A stretch of DNA of 61,635 nucleotides from a virus: positions 1 through 61,635 of IMG/VR virus record IMGVR_UViG_3300017967_000021; one strand, written 5' to 3'. The notes under the pieces were generated by a model. That model ran no database searches. It saw nothing but the letters and a program-made list of their open reading frames with translations, and was not told the origin of the DNA. Made by a program: the position numbers and the translations under genes. Positions 32,782 to 40,163 of the stretch are shown one piece after another. The stretch's first letter is position 1; every line of letters begins with the position of its first letter.

Positions 32782-33186
32782 ATGGCATTAGTAAATGCAT
32801 CAAATAGCACTGCAAGACCGGCATCGCAAAAACCAGCACCATCAAAAAATAGCACTACTACACCTAAGCTTTACGATCATGAAAGACCAATAGGTCATTT
32901 TACGGAAGCTAGCAGAATATTTACCTTGAGTGGTTCTAGTGAGCAGGTAGTTTCTAGTGCAGCGATCTTTATGGGACTTGATGTTAATGACGATGATTCA
33001 GGTAACGTTCATATCCATATTTATAATGGAGCAGATGCAACTGGTGACTTGATTGCTGGAGCTGTGCCACCTAACGGTGACCACGACAGTCACTGGTTCG
33101 GACCTAACGGCATTTACTGCCCGGATGGAATTTATGTAGAAGTAGATTCCGGTACACCTAGTGGCTCTATTTTCTATAGGCAGTAA
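32782..33186 (+). CDS. Putative virion decoration protein
   Basis: A 134-residue protein, the only plus-strand gene in the right arm. The N-terminal 35 residues are Ser/Thr/Pro/Lys-rich and likely disordered. The rest is a beta sandwich with an Asn-Val-His-Ile-His-Ile-Tyr-Asn-Gly-Ala strand, in the style of phage decoration or capsid fibre proteins. Strong AAGGAG site. Its isolated orientation and own promoter suggest a late or high-level product. Confidence 0.55.
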   Translation: MALVNASNSTARPASQKPAPSKNSTTTPKLYDHERPIGHFTEASRIFTLSGSSEQVVSSAAIFMGLDVNDDDSGNVHIHIYNGADATGDLIAGAVPPNGDHDSHWFGPNGIYCPDGIYVEVDSGTPSGSIFYRQ

Positions 33187-33246
33187 CCTAAGGCTCTATT
33201 TGAAAAAAAATACCATATTAAATAATATTTTGTATGTACAAAAAAA
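33187..33246. other. Short AT-rich convergent spacer
   Basis: Holds poly-A tracts on both strands but no convincing hairpin. It separates convergent genes. Confidence 0.3.
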
Positions 33247-33324
33247 TCAGGCGCCAGCCCACAGTAGGACTGGTATGCTCAATATGAAAGCAAAAACCAA
33301 TACTGTATATCCTATTATTTTCAT
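33247..33324 (-). CDS. 25-residue single-span membrane peptide
   Basis: An ATG frame that encodes a basic start followed by an unbroken hydrophobic stretch, about residues 5-25, enough for one membrane span. It has AAGGAG seven bases upstream, and its start overlaps the stop of the zinc-ribbon peptide (ATGA). Too short for standard gene callers; the coupling and RBS make it credible. Confidence 0.6.
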   Translation of the reverse strand: MKIIGYTVLVFAFILSIPVLLWAGA

Positions 33325-33446
33325 TTAGGGACTCCTTGTTCATTGCATATCCAACATAGTAACGTTAAAGTTGGAGACCAAGCAACCTGGCATTTCGGGC
33401 ATATCATTTCTGGCAACCACAAAGGTTGACCTTTATTTAACCTCAT
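33321..33446 (-). CDS. 41-residue zinc-ribbon peptide
   Basis: Cys16-Pro-Lys-Cys19 and Cys31-Trp-Ile-Cys34 form a compact four-Cys zinc site. Start and stop overlap the neighbouring small genes (ATGA at both ends), so it is part of a chain of coupled tiny genes. Function unknown. Confidence 0.65.
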   Translation of the reverse strand: MRLNKGQPLWLPEMICPKCQVAWSPTLTLLCWICNEQGVPK

Positions 33447-33589
33447 TTTGTTTTCCTATAGCGATAACGCCTAAAGAAAGAAATAGTATGCTGGTAAGCT
33501 TCATGTAATATAAGTGTTATTGTAACTGAGAGAAAACCAATTACAGATAACAATGTTATAAATGCCATGATGTACAGAATGGTAATCAT
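33443..33589 (-). CDS. 48-residue single-span membrane protein
   Basis: Residues about 3-30 are hydrophobic and would span the membrane; the last 15 are Arg/Lys-rich and probably cytoplasmic. Its ATG overlaps the stop of the zinc-ribbon gene at 33586. It has no recognised family. Small phage membrane proteins often act in lysis or superinfection exclusion, but nothing here proves it. Confidence 0.62.
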   Translation of the reverse strand: MITILYIMAFITLLSVIGFLSVTITLILHEAYQHTISFFRRYRYRKTK

Positions 33590-33783
33590 ATATTGTTAAT
33601 AATCCAATCTGTTTGAGGAAGGGGAGATCCCCACATCATTTCTTCTAGGGCTTCCATTTCACCACACCTAGAGCATATCTCTGTATTGTTGTCAGTCCTG
33701 CTGAGAGCCCCCGGATATGCTCCAGGAGAGCCGTTATTAGGTACTAGGCCCTCACACCTTGGGCAAATAAGGTTCTCTATCAT
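33586..33783 (-). CDS. CPRC/CSRC zinc-ribbon protein of actinophage type
   Basis: A 65-residue protein with Cys-Pro-Arg-Cys and Cys-Ser-Arg-Cys-Gly knuckles. Between them is the Pro-Gly-Ala-Tyr-Pro-Gly-Ala-Leu-Ser-Arg block found widely in phages of actinobacteria. ATG 33783 overlaps the upstream stop; the in-frame start at 33801 would lie in that gene. Probably a small nucleic-acid-binding or protein-binding factor. Confidence 0.75.
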   Translation of the reverse strand: MIENLICPRCEGLVPNNGSPGAYPGALSRTDNNTEICSRCGEMEALEEMMWGSPLPQTDWIINNI

Positions 33784-34004
33784 TTTGATATAACCATCCA
33801 TTTATCGTGATCAGGAACAAGACCTAATGTAGATCCTTCATCCCAGTTTATATGTACAGTGCCGTAATCATCTACAAAGTTTACGGTACCTTTGTCACCA
33901 GGTTTTAAGGTGGTGTACTGATCATTTGTAAATCTTAGCTGTATTCTGTCACCTGGTTTTTCGCCAGAAGGACCAATGTTATTCTTGAACGGTTTGAGAG
34001 TCAC
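33780..34004 (-). CDS. DUF4314 protein
   Basis: A 74-residue protein. Residues about 18-70 match DUF4314: Gly-Asp-Arg-Ile-Gln-Leu, Leu-Lys-Pro-Gly-Asp-Lys-Gly-Thr-Val, His-Ile-Asn-Trp-Asp-Glu-Gly-Ser. This is an SH3-like barrel of unknown function found in actinobacteria and their phages. The GTG start at 34004 has GGAGG six bases upstream, while an ATG at 34043 has none. Confidence 0.72.
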   Translation of the reverse strand: MTLKPFKNNIGPSGEKPGDRIQLRFTNDQYTTLKPGDKGTVNFVDDYGTVHINWDEGSTLGLVPDHDKWMVISK

Positions 34005-34425
34005 AATAAGCCTCCAAAGCTTCTGTGATATATTTTTTAACACCAGAAGAAATAACCTGTGATGCTAGATCGCCATTTATAACAACAGTTTCGTCACCAA
34101 CTTGTATTTCAATTAAATCTTTATTAGCTTCATCCAAATCTTTTTCAAGACGTTGAATCTTCTTTTCAAGATTAGTGATTTCAGCAAGAGCGTGAGTAAG
34201 AACTTTTTCTATATGACCATCAGATGGCCTATTTGCATAGGCAGATCTTAAAATATCACGAAGTTCAATAACTTCTTCTAAAGGAGTCTTTTTCATTTTA
34301 AAAAAAGTATCTGAGTAGTTTTTGGAACCAAAAGTTCTTGGATCATAAGAAGAGCTTTTGTAGGGAGATGTTTTAATTACATCTGAGTAAGAATCAGGTT
34401 TTGTCTTTTTAAACCTATCTTTCAT
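33979..34425 (-). CDS. Coiled-coil protein, 148 residues
   Basis: A basic, Ser/Tyr-rich first 45 residues is followed by a long helix (about 48-108) with heptad-like Leu/Ile spacing and Glu-Lys-Lys-Ile-Gln-Arg-Leu-Glu. A short acidic tail with one Cys ends it. GGAGG site. It could be a scaffold or a DNA-binding accessory, but no family is recognised. Confidence 0.62.
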   Translation of the reverse strand: MKDRFKKTKPDSYSDVIKTSPYKSSSYDPRTFGSKNYSDTFFKMKKTPLEEVIELRDILRSAYANRPSDGHIEKVLTHALAEITNLEKKIQRLEKDLDEANKDLIEIQVGDETVVINGDLASQVISSGVKKYITEALEAYCDSQTVQE

Positions 34426-34592
34426 GAGTCCTCCAGTCTATCGTTAAATGGTTCTTGATAATCATCATAAAGTGCGTACTCAAGAGAATCTATATTGAGA
34501 TCAACCCAATGCAACAGGCTTTCCCAGTATGCGTCATCAATTTCTGTCACGAAAAAATGATTCCAGTTTTCATCATTAACTTCAGTATCCAT
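34422..34592 (-). CDS. 56-residue acidic protein
   Basis: An acidic Trp/Tyr-rich frame running from ATG 34592 to a TGA overlapping the next start (ATGA). It fills a gap otherwise lacking a gene on this strand. Asp and Glu are plentiful and basic residues scarce, as in DNA-mimic or inhibitor peptides. That reading is speculative. Confidence 0.6.
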   Translation of the reverse strand: MDTEVNDENWNHFFVTEIDDAYWESLLHWVDLNIDSLEYALYDDYQEPFNDRLEDS

Positions 34593-34809
34593 TATTATCT
34601 AGCCACCTATCTGCCTCGTAATCTTCTCGATCTTGTATTATCTGGCCCCAGTCTGGTTCGCCAATCTCAATACAATCGCCTTCGCAGTCTTCATCTTCGC
34701 AGTCTTCATGATGTTCTTGTTCATCAAAAAGATTACCAGGATCAAGCCACGCATCACGAGCTTTGTCTACTTGATGTGGAGTAAGTTCTCCGTAGTTTTT
34801 ACGTATCAT
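34582..34809 (-). CDS. Acidic protein with Cys/Asp/Glu cluster, 75 residues
   Basis: Contains a striking acidic stretch with Cys37, Cys42 and Cys46 (His-Glu-Asp-Cys-Glu-Asp-Glu-Asp-Cys-Glu-Gly-Asp-Cys). It overlaps genes on both sides. No function recognised; the cluster could bind a metal. Confidence 0.6.
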   Translation of the reverse strand: MIRKNYGELTPHQVDKARDAWLDPGNLFDEQEHHEDCEDEDCEGDCIEIGEPDWGQIIQDREDYEADRWLDNNGY

Positions 34810-34996
34810 ATATGAGATCTATCCTGTACCAGTCTGCTAAATCCATTAAAGCATAGTATAGATTCTCATAAGCCTCTTTGTCAAGAGGTTCATCTCCACG
34901 AAGAACAGAGCGCGCATGCTCAGCAGAAGATTGGAGCCAGTCCTTAAGTTCAAAATATTCTTCTGCTCTAGTAGGTGTTTTATCGAATCTAGACAT
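34799..34996 (-). CDS. Hypothetical helical protein, 65 residues
   Basis: The ATG at 34996 overlaps the end of the previous gene by 8 bases; a longer form from 35071 would lie in it. It is a helical protein with Trp and Tyr in its C-terminal helix. No family recognised. Confidence 0.58.
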   Translation of the reverse strand: MSRFDKTPTRAEEYFELKDWLQSSAEHARSVLRGDEPLDKEAYENLYYALMDLADWYRIDLIYDT

Positions 34997-35234
34997 AGGG
35001 AAGACCAAACATAAAGCCTGGACCATTGCCTTCTTCATCGCGAGAAAGCTGAAGTTCAAATGTTTGACCATTTTTCTCTATAATGATTACAGGCCAATTC
35101 TGATCAGTGCCAGTAAAAAGGTCGTCTTCAAATATTTCTACATTGATTATTTTAGCGCCCTTTAAGAAAGAGTAGTATTTAAGCTTCCAATCTTTATCTT
35201 GATCAGTAAGTTTTTGATACTGTGGACTAGACAT
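34989..35234 (-). CDS. Hypothetical protein, 81 residues
   Basis: GAGGG site before ATG. A mixed alpha/beta protein with an Asn-Trp-Pro-Val-Ile-Ile-Ile strand and a Gly-rich acidic turn. It is coupled to the SpoU gene upstream by an overlap of 8 bases. Confidence 0.6.
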   Translation of the reverse strand: MSSPQYQKLTDQDKDWKLKYYSFLKGAKIINVEIFEDDLFTGTDQNWPVIIIEKNGQTFELQLSRDEEGNGPGFMFGLPYV

Positions 35235-35877
35235 ATTCCCTCACGTTTGATCGACTTGCACTGTACATTGCAATACCAGCAGCAGTAGCTGCATTTAAAG
35301 ATCTCATTGATCCTGGTATAGTTATTTTTACTTTATGAAAACATTTGCGAAGATCATCTTCTGGTATACCGGCTCCCTCTTCGCCTATTAATAAACAGTA
35401 GCCAGGACGCCATTCAAAGTTTGAAAGCTCCATAAAAGCTGCGTCAGGAACATTTGGGTAGTGTTCTGGAAGCTCTAAAGCCACAAGATTGTGAGGGCTG
35501 ATATAACGAGAGAAAGCGTCAAAATCAACAAAGTGATTTATTTTAACGTAGTTATAAGCACCAACAGCCCCACGCTTATCATATTTTTTCCATCCTATAA
35601 TATTTATTTCCTGGATGGCAAACGCTGAAGCGTTACGTATGACTGAAGCTAGATTGAAATCTCTTACCGTATTGTACATGGCCACAGAGTAAGGAATAGA
35701 ACGACCCTGTTGCCAGCTACGTATTGATGTTACTGGAAGTTCTTTGAGTTCATCTTTGACATTGAACTGTTTGAACTTCTCCGGCTCACCCACATCATGC
35801 CTTGAAAAATCGCGGCGTAAAATTTTTTTTATTCTAGGCCATAGACTTGTTGTTGTGGCTGCGAAGAAGCTTAACAT
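35227..35877 (-). CDS. SpoU/TrmH-family RNA 2'-O-methyltransferase
   Basis: A 216-residue SPOUT-fold methyltransferase. The three motifs of the family are visible: Asn-Leu-Ala-Ser-Val-Ile-Arg-Asn-Ala-Ser (motif 1), Leu-Leu-Ile-Gly-Glu-Glu-Gly-Ala-Gly-Ile (motif 2), and Ile-Pro-Gly-Ser-Met-Arg-Ser-Leu-Asn-Ala-Ala-Thr-Ala (motif 3). It uses SAM to methylate a ribose of tRNA or rRNA, and might service the phage's own tRNAs. ATG 35877 has GGAGG upstream; a longer form from 35958 would sit in the preceding gene. Confidence 0.85.
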   Translation of the reverse strand: MLSFFAATTTSLWPRIKKILRRDFSRHDVGEPEKFKQFNVKDELKELPVTSIRSWQQGRSIPYSVAMYNTVRDFNLASVIRNASAFAIQEINIIGWKKYDKRGAVGAYNYVKINHFVDFDAFSRYISPHNLVALELPEHYPNVPDAAFMELSNFEWRPGYCLLIGEEGAGIPEDDLRKCFHKVKITIPGSMRSLNAATAAGIAMYSASRSNVREYV

Positions 35878-36341
35878 ATTTGGAATCCTCCGGATTCTAG
35901 TAGGAATTCTGAGAATTCTTTTATGTTTTCTAGGTTCATTGGGTAGTGTACTTCCCATGAATCTACCTTTTTTGTTCCGCTACATGCGTTACATATTTTG
36001 GTGTAGGGTTCACCGTTTTCTTGTTGCCAGGTACGTTCACCGTTTTCGTCGCAGTATTTACAGTCTTCTTTTGGTATGGCTTGGCGTGCTTTTTCGTACT
36101 GTTCTACGTAGGTCAGGGCGCGTCCTGTGATGATCTCTGCTTGAAGTTTTATCCCTAGTTCTTTTGCGCCTTCGGAGTCTAGTCCGTCTCCGTCGTTGGA
36201 GTGACCGTATGGTACTTTTTGGTCTAACTCTGGATCAACTAGACAACAATAGTTCCATAGCGGTCGCCACCACCATACGTTGTTGCGGAAGTATTCTCCT
36301 TTTTCTGAGGTGGGGTTTTTACCGTAGACGTCCATTCCCAT
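35871..36341 (-). CDS. Phage protein with DnaJ-like CxxC pairs
   Basis: A 156-residue protein beginning Met-Gly-Met-Asp-Val-Tyr-Gly-Lys, with a Trp-Trp-Trp-Arg-Pro-Leu-Trp motif often seen in hypothetical phage proteins. Cys-Lys-Tyr-Cys and Cys-Asn-Ala-Cys-Ser-Gly-Thr flank a 20-residue loop, as in a DnaJ-type zinc finger. AAGGAG site. Function unknown. Confidence 0.65.
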   Translation of the reverse strand: MGMDVYGKNPTSEKGEYFRNNVWWWRPLWNYCCLVDPELDQKVPYGHSNDGDGLDSEGAKELGIKLQAEIITGRALTYVEQYEKARQAIPKEDCKYCDENGERTWQQENGEPYTKICNACSGTKKVDSWEVHYPMNLENIKEFSEFLLESGGFQIC

Positions 36342-36351
36342 GATGGTCTCC

Positions 36352-36498
36352 TTAAATGGGTTTGAGAGTATAGGTTATGAGGATTACAAGTAGCGTTGCA
36401 ACTTGTTCGCATACTCTTAGGAGTTCGGTGAAACTCTTTACTTTGACAATAATAGATCTAAAAAATAATATAAGTTTTTGTCTGATTATTGCCAGCAT
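36352..36498 (-). CDS. 48-residue membrane-type peptide
   Basis: ATG 36498 follows AAAGGAAACA. The frame encodes a basic, hydrophobic peptide with a likely span near residues 32-46. It fills the 170-base gap between two genes on the same strand. No family is recognised. Confidence 0.5.
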   Translation of the reverse strand: MLAIIRQKLILFFRSIIVKVKSFTELLRVCEQVATLLVILITYTLKPI

Positions 36499-36513
36499 TG
36501 TTTCCTTTATGTG

Positions 36514-36897
36514 TTAAGCATTTGTTTTTTTTCTATATCTAAAATAATGTTTAGCGTAAAGGTACTTTATTCCAAAGTGTGTAATGCGAAATTCTTGTGG
36601 GTCGTCGGGGTTTTCTTCTATGAGTCCGTGTTTGTACAGGTTTTCTAGTGTCCTGTTTTTTGCGCTGGGTACGGCGTCTCGACCTTTGAATTTATTTGGA
36701 TTGATAGATATTGCGTCTTCGACGGAAACATAGTTTGGTGCATTCATCTTGGCATATGTCAACATAAGGTAAGGTCTGGAGTTGTACTTTATGTTGATTG
36801 AGCGTATTTTTTCACGCTCTTCGGTGTTGATAGCACCTATTGATAAGCTAAGGTTGTTGTGATTACCATTATATCTAGTATGTCTGCCGAACGACAT
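36514..36897 (-). CDS. Hypothetical protein with a winged-helix-like C-terminus
   Basis: A 127-residue basic protein with an AAGGAT site. The second half (Arg-Thr-Leu-Glu-Asn-Leu-Tyr-Lys-His-Gly-Leu-Ile, then Phe-Arg-Ile-Thr-His-Phe-Gly) looks like the recognition helix and wing of a winged-helix DNA-binding fold. May be a phage regulator. Confidence 0.5.
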   Translation of the reverse strand: MSFGRHTRYNGNHNNLSLSIGAINTEEREKIRSINIKYNSRPYLMLTYAKMNAPNYVSVEDAISINPNKFKGRDAVPSAKNRTLENLYKHGLIEENPDDPQEFRITHFGIKYLYAKHYFRYRKKTNA

Positions 36898-36913
36898 TGT
36901 AATCCTTAATGTA

Positions 36914-37129
36914 CTATGGTTGGGTTGTTATTTGATTGGAATCGTTGTATGTGACTGTTCTGTCATTAGCTGAGCATGTACGGCTACAGTAGTGGCTTTG
37001 AGTGTCTGGATAATACTTCCAGCCTCGTGGTTCTAGTAGCCTAAATGCTTGACCTTGCGTAAGGCCATCGAATACTTCTTCTTGACAGCAGAAGTCACAT
37101 ACAATTATTGTATTTTGTATATATGTCAT
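36914..37129 (-). CDS. Small Cys-rich (zinc-binding) protein, 71 residues
   Basis: Cys-Asp-Phe-Cys-Cys and Tyr-Cys-Ser-Arg-Thr-Cys pairs are consistent with a zinc knuckle. ATG 37129 overlaps the upstream stop (ATGA); an in-frame start at 37174 is inside that gene. Confidence 0.62.
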   Translation of the reverse strand: MTYIQNTIIVCDFCCQEEVFDGLTQGQAFRLLEPRGWKYYPDTQSHYCSRTCSANDRTVTYNDSNQITTQP

Positions 37130-37551
37130 TTGTCTGTACGGGTCATTGGTATTGATTTGCCGTTCTCGGTACACTTGTGTGTAGGAACAGCAGTGAGAGA
37201 AAATTTAGTTTCAAAGATGTAGCCGCATCTACATTTCCATTGAGATCCACCTTTGGTTTGCTCTCTAAGCTTCTCATCAGTTGGGTGATAATAGCTAAGC
37301 ACTTTGCCAACACTAAGCTCTTGTGGGCTATCATCTTTTTGATTAGAAGCTTTTACTTCGATTCGTTTAGGTTCTACCTTACGGAATTTTTTCTTCTTTG
37401 AAACTTCTGCTACTTCAACGACAGCTTTTTTCTTTGGTTGTATATTGGCTGCAGCCTTTGTGCATTTAGGGCAAAGATGCGGTTTTCTTCCGCGAGATCT
37501 TTCTCTTCTCCATCGTTTCTCGCACTGAGTGCAAGTCAGTGTTTCTTTCAT
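37126..37551 (-). CDS. Zinc-finger protein, 141 residues
   Basis: An N-terminal zinc ribbon (Cys-Thr-Gln-Cys, then Cys-Pro-Lys-Cys) follows the start. A long Lys-rich linker leads to a second Cys pair (Lys-Cys-Arg-Cys-Gly) with a later His-Lys-Cys. GGAG site. Probably binds nucleic acid; no family identified. Confidence 0.65.
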   Translation of the reverse strand: MKETLTCTQCEKRWRRERSRGRKPHLCPKCTKAAANIQPKKKAVVEVAEVSKKKKFRKVEPKRIEVKASNQKDDSPQELSVGKVLSYYHPTDEKLREQTKGGSQWKCRCGYIFETKFSLTAVPTHKCTENGKSIPMTRTDK

Positions 37552-37571
37552 TTGGACTCCTACATGTATAC

Positions 37572-37793
37572 TTATATAATATCATCAATAATTCTTGATA
37601 CTTTATTATGTAAGTATATTTTTCCAAATTCTAACAATCCCATTGAGGAATGTATAGGTTGGTTGTTTGGCGAATCGGCGTACAGTATTGTTTCACCGTA
37701 TTCATCTATGTAAGCGGCAACGACAATATAAGATGTTACTGGTCCTGGAACTGCGTGTGCGAGAGCATCTTCTATATTACACGGTTGGTTCAT
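37572..37793 (-). CDS. Hypothetical protein, 73 residues
   Basis: A short mixed alpha/beta protein with a Val-Val-Ala-Ala-Tyr-Ile-Asp-Glu-Tyr-Gly strand-turn. No RBS stronger than a weak purine stretch is seen. Function unknown. Confidence 0.58.
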   Translation of the reverse strand: MNQPCNIEDALAHAVPGPVTSYIVVAAYIDEYGETILYADSPNNQPIHSSMGLLEFGKIYLHNKVSRIIDDII

Positions 37794-37794
37794 G

Positions 37795-38112
37795 TCAATT
37801 CCTAACTAGTCTTGTTTTTGTGACTACCATATCTTTTGGTATGTTAATTACAGAGCAAAAGTTCCCAGACTGAGTTATGGTAGAAGCTATTGTGTAGTAG
37901 TTAGGATTAGATTCAGGAGATTCTATTAGGTATCCTGTTGTTTCTACTAAGTAGTCAGAATTATCGTGTTCATCTTCTGAATACCATATGTCTTCGCTCG
38001 AATAGGCATCTCGCCATACTATAGTGTAGATTTTCTTATTAGTTACAGAAGAATCTTTTTTTGTATGTACAATATTTTTTTTATTAGAAGGGGAATATAC
38101 GACTTTTTTCAT
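37795..38112 (-). CDS. Hypothetical protein, 105 residues
   Basis: A beta-rich protein with a Lys/Ser-rich N-terminus. It starts at ATG 38112 after an extended -10-like site on the same strand (38120-38128). A TTG at 38118 is an alternative. No family recognised. Confidence 0.58.
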   Translation of the reverse strand: MKKVVYSPSNKKNIVHTKKDSSVTNKKIYTIVWRDAYSSEDIWYSEDEHDNSDYLVETTGYLIESPESNPNYYTIASTITQSGNFCSVINIPKDMVVTKTRLVRN

Positions 38113-38119
38113 CCCCAAT

Positions 38120-38128
38120 ATTATATCA
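38120..38128 (-). promoter_or_regulatory. Extended -10 promoter element, minus strand
   Basis: Read on the minus strand, TGA-TATAAT stands 7 bases ahead of the ATG at 38112. It repeats the sequence of the plus-strand element at 27754-27762. The very short leader would be unusual, so it may be a chance match. Confidence 0.35.
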
Positions 38129-38314
38129 GGAAGATTCAGTGAAGTCTACATAGTAAGTTTGTCCGAAAACTTCTGTGGCAATTTTGTGAATATCTTCCGG
38201 CTTGGTAGAGTAAAGAGAGAATCCACCATAGCCATATGAAGAGTTTCCAAAGAAATGTCCATCCCATTCGGACAAGTAATGTCTTTTCTTATTCTTTTTC
38301 TTCTTCTTACCCAT
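38126..38314 (-). CDS. Small Lys-rich protein, 62 residues
   Basis: Begins with a run of lysines (Met-Gly-Lys-Lys-Lys-Lys-Lys) and is Tyr/Gly-rich. Its start overlaps the stop of the KTSC gene. No family recognised. Confidence 0.55.
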   Translation of the reverse strand: MGKKKKKNKKRHYLSEWDGHFFGNSSYGYGGFSLYSTKPEDIHKIATEVFGQTYYVDFTESS

Positions 38315-38573
38315 CAGCGGTCTGAGTTTTCTTCAGCTTATCGTTTACTTTTTCTGATTGGTAAACGTCTCTGATGGTAGTATTAAAATATTTTCCTGTT
38401 GATTCAGCTGATTCTAGTTCGTCGTAAACATTTTCCGGCACATTATAGTATACCCATATGGATCCGCTAGAAAATATAACGGCTAAAGTTTCCGTATTGA
38501 TGTTCCATATAACGGCTTTTATAAAGCTAGAATCAGCTTTAAAAAACTTGTAATCTTTAATTGGCTGTTGCAT
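38307..38573 (-). CDS. KTSC-domain protein
   Basis: An 88-residue protein matching the KTSC domain. It has Asp-Ser-Ser-Phe-Ile, Leu-Ala-Val-Ile-Phe-Ser-Ser-Gly-Ser-Ile-Trp-Val-Tyr, and Ser-Thr-Gly-Lys-Tyr-Phe-Asn-Thr-Thr-Ile-Arg-Asp. The family occurs in phages and bacteria next to nucleic-acid enzymes and may bind nucleic acid. GGAG site. Its role here is not known. Confidence 0.8.
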   Translation of the reverse strand: MQQPIKDYKFFKADSSFIKAVIWNINTETLAVIFSSGSIWVYYNVPENVYDELESAESTGKYFNTTIRDVYQSEKVNDKLKKTQTADG

Positions 38574-39039
38574 ATTTCTCCGGCAAAGAAAGGTTCATAA
38601 AATGAGCTGTAGTAGGATGAAGTAAACAAGATATCTCATGTACTTGAAAATCTTTTGTTTTGTCTTCTCTTATTCTACGGACAAAACCATTTGTCCAGAA
38701 GTATCCCTCTACAACCCAGCCGGGTTTTCTTTTGGGCGTATAGTATTTATTGCAGTTGAGATCTGCATCGATCATAAATCTTATAACGCCAAGAGGAAAA
38801 GGTGAGTTATGAGACGGAGAATTTAAGGTCTCTTGAATTCGTCCGTAGAATAAGCAATAGTCATTAAATATAGACTGAACAATACTAATGTCTATTTTGG
38901 GGTAGACATAATTTAGATAATTTTCATGTACATTTTGATAATTGTTGTATATGTAGAATGAATCTTCTTCATCATGAGTAGATTCAATCATATGAAGATT
39001 TTCTAAATTGTATATTAAATGATCTTCATTCTTCTTCAT
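38557..39039 (-). CDS. Hypothetical protein, 160 residues
   Basis: A soluble protein with a Tyr-Tyr-Thr-Pro-Lys-Arg-Lys-Pro-Gly-Trp segment and a late His-Glu-Ile-Ser-Cys-Leu-Leu-His-Pro. No domain recognised. It overlaps neighbouring genes by 14-17 bases. Confidence 0.6.
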   Translation of the reverse strand: MKKNEDHLIYNLENLHMIESTHDEEDSFYIYNNYQNVHENYLNYVYPKIDISIVQSIFNDYCLFYGRIQETLNSPSHNSPFPLGVIRFMIDADLNCNKYYTPKRKPGWVVEGYFWTNGFVRRIREDKTKDFQVHEISCLLHPTTAHFMNLSLPEKYATAN

Positions 39040-39418
39040 CTATAATTTCTTCTTCGTCCAACATAAGTTTGACGTACAACATTTTCTTTTCAACGGAGTT
39101 CAAAAACTTCATGGCATTGCTGCGCCACTTTTCTTCAGCGATTCGCATGTCTTCTATGTGCCTATGAGAAGAACCTGCTTCTTGAAGCTGAGAAAGTTTA
39201 ATCTTAAAGTTAGTTTTGAAACGAGAAAGCTTAAGCTCAACATCTCGTCTCATAACTTGTAGGCAATAAAGCCATAGCTCTAAGTTGTTATTAAGGATAG
39301 TTCTTTCTTCAGATGAAGAAGAGCCCTTAACATTATCTGAAACCATTTCTTGAAATTTTTCAAGTTCTGCCTCAGATAAATCTCTGATATAGTTTTTTGT
39401 CCAAACGTCTGTTGACAT
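39026..39418 (-). CDS. Helical hypothetical protein, 130 residues
   Basis: Almost entirely helical and strongly charged, with likely coiled-coil character and an acidic C-terminal tail. AAGGAA site. Its position next to the DNA-metabolism genes hints at a replication accessory, but this is only context. Confidence 0.6.
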   Translation of the reverse strand: MSTDVWTKNYIRDLSEAELEKFQEMVSDNVKGSSSSEERTILNNNLELWLYCLQVMRRDVELKLSRFKTNFKIKLSQLQEAGSSHRHIEDMRIAEEKWRSNAMKFLNSVEKKMLYVKLMLDEEEIIDEEE

Positions 39419-39425
39419 GATTTCC

Positions 39426-40163
39426 TTATGAATTTATAAAATTTCTGGATGTAATTATGTCATTAACAAACGCCTGCTGGGCAGACTCACCGGCTCGTAA
39501 AACGTACATGGGAGAATAGGTTGCCATAATAGGCCAGCTACCTAACCAGGTAACTTGTCCCCTAAAATCTTTAAGGGACTTTGCGGGTGCTCCAAATACA
39601 GCTGTAGTTGGAGTTCCGCCCAAGCAAAGAATTAATTTAGGATTAAAAGCAATTAGTTCTGAATGCAAATATGGAGTGCAGTTCATTACTTCTTGCGGTT
39701 CATATTTTCTTTGTGCAGGACATCTGTTAACATATGTTAAACATAGTTGATCAGATGATAAGCCAGCATTTTTAAAAGCGTTAAGCATTACAGCTATAGC
39801 TTCAGAAGGTAGTGATGGCGAATCTATTACGACAACTATGTCTGGGTTTTGCAGATTCCATTTAGGAAGTTCAGCTTGAGCTGAAATAGAACATTTATTG
39901 CAATTTCTAGCAACAGTATGTATTGATTTCAGATCAAGTCTAAAAGTAGAATTATTTAATTCACCACGAACTTCTTGGAATATATCATTTACTTCAGATT
40001 CAACGAATCTCTTAGATAAAGAATTATGGAGTTTAGATAAGGTTTCGGATTCAGCAAGTCCCAAATGTAAGCCTGAGTTTACAAAGGGATTAGCTGATTC
40101 TGATTTACCTAAAGCGTACTCTATAAGTTTATCTAGTTCTTCTTCGTTAAATTCATCATCCAT
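39426..40163 (-). CDS. Uracil-DNA-glycosylase-like Fe-S protein with degenerate motifs
   Basis: A 245-residue protein with the fold and four cysteines (C88, C91, C148, C162) of family 4/5 uracil-DNA glycosylases, which hold a 4Fe-4S cluster. Asn-Arg-Cys-Pro-Ala-Gln, Cys-Thr-Pro-Tyr-Leu and Pro-Lys-Leu-Ile-Leu-Cys-Leu-Gly-Gly match the core. The catalytic Gly-Glu-x-Pro-Gly motif reads Ile-Asp-Ser-Pro-Ser. The later Tyr-His-Pro motif reads Tyr-Ser-Pro. Glycosylase activity is therefore doubtful. It overlaps the SSB stop (TGATG), so the two are coupled and may act together on DNA. Confidence 0.72.
   Translation of the reverse strand: MDDEFNEEELDKLIEYALGKSESANPFVNSGLHLGLAESETLSKLHNSLSKRFVESEVNDIFQEVRGELNNSTFRLDLKSIHTVARNCNKCSISAQAELPKWNLQNPDIVVVIDSPSLPSEAIAVMLNAFKNAGLSSDQLCLTYVNRCPAQRKYEPQEVMNCTPYLHSELIAFNPKLILCLGGTPTTAVFGAPAKSLKDFRGQVTWLGSWPIMATYSPMYVLRAGESAQQAFVNDIITSRNFINS

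Noticed and set aside
37438-37713. 91-codon plus-strand frame
   Set aside because: It is opposite a supported zinc-finger gene and has no RBS or family match.
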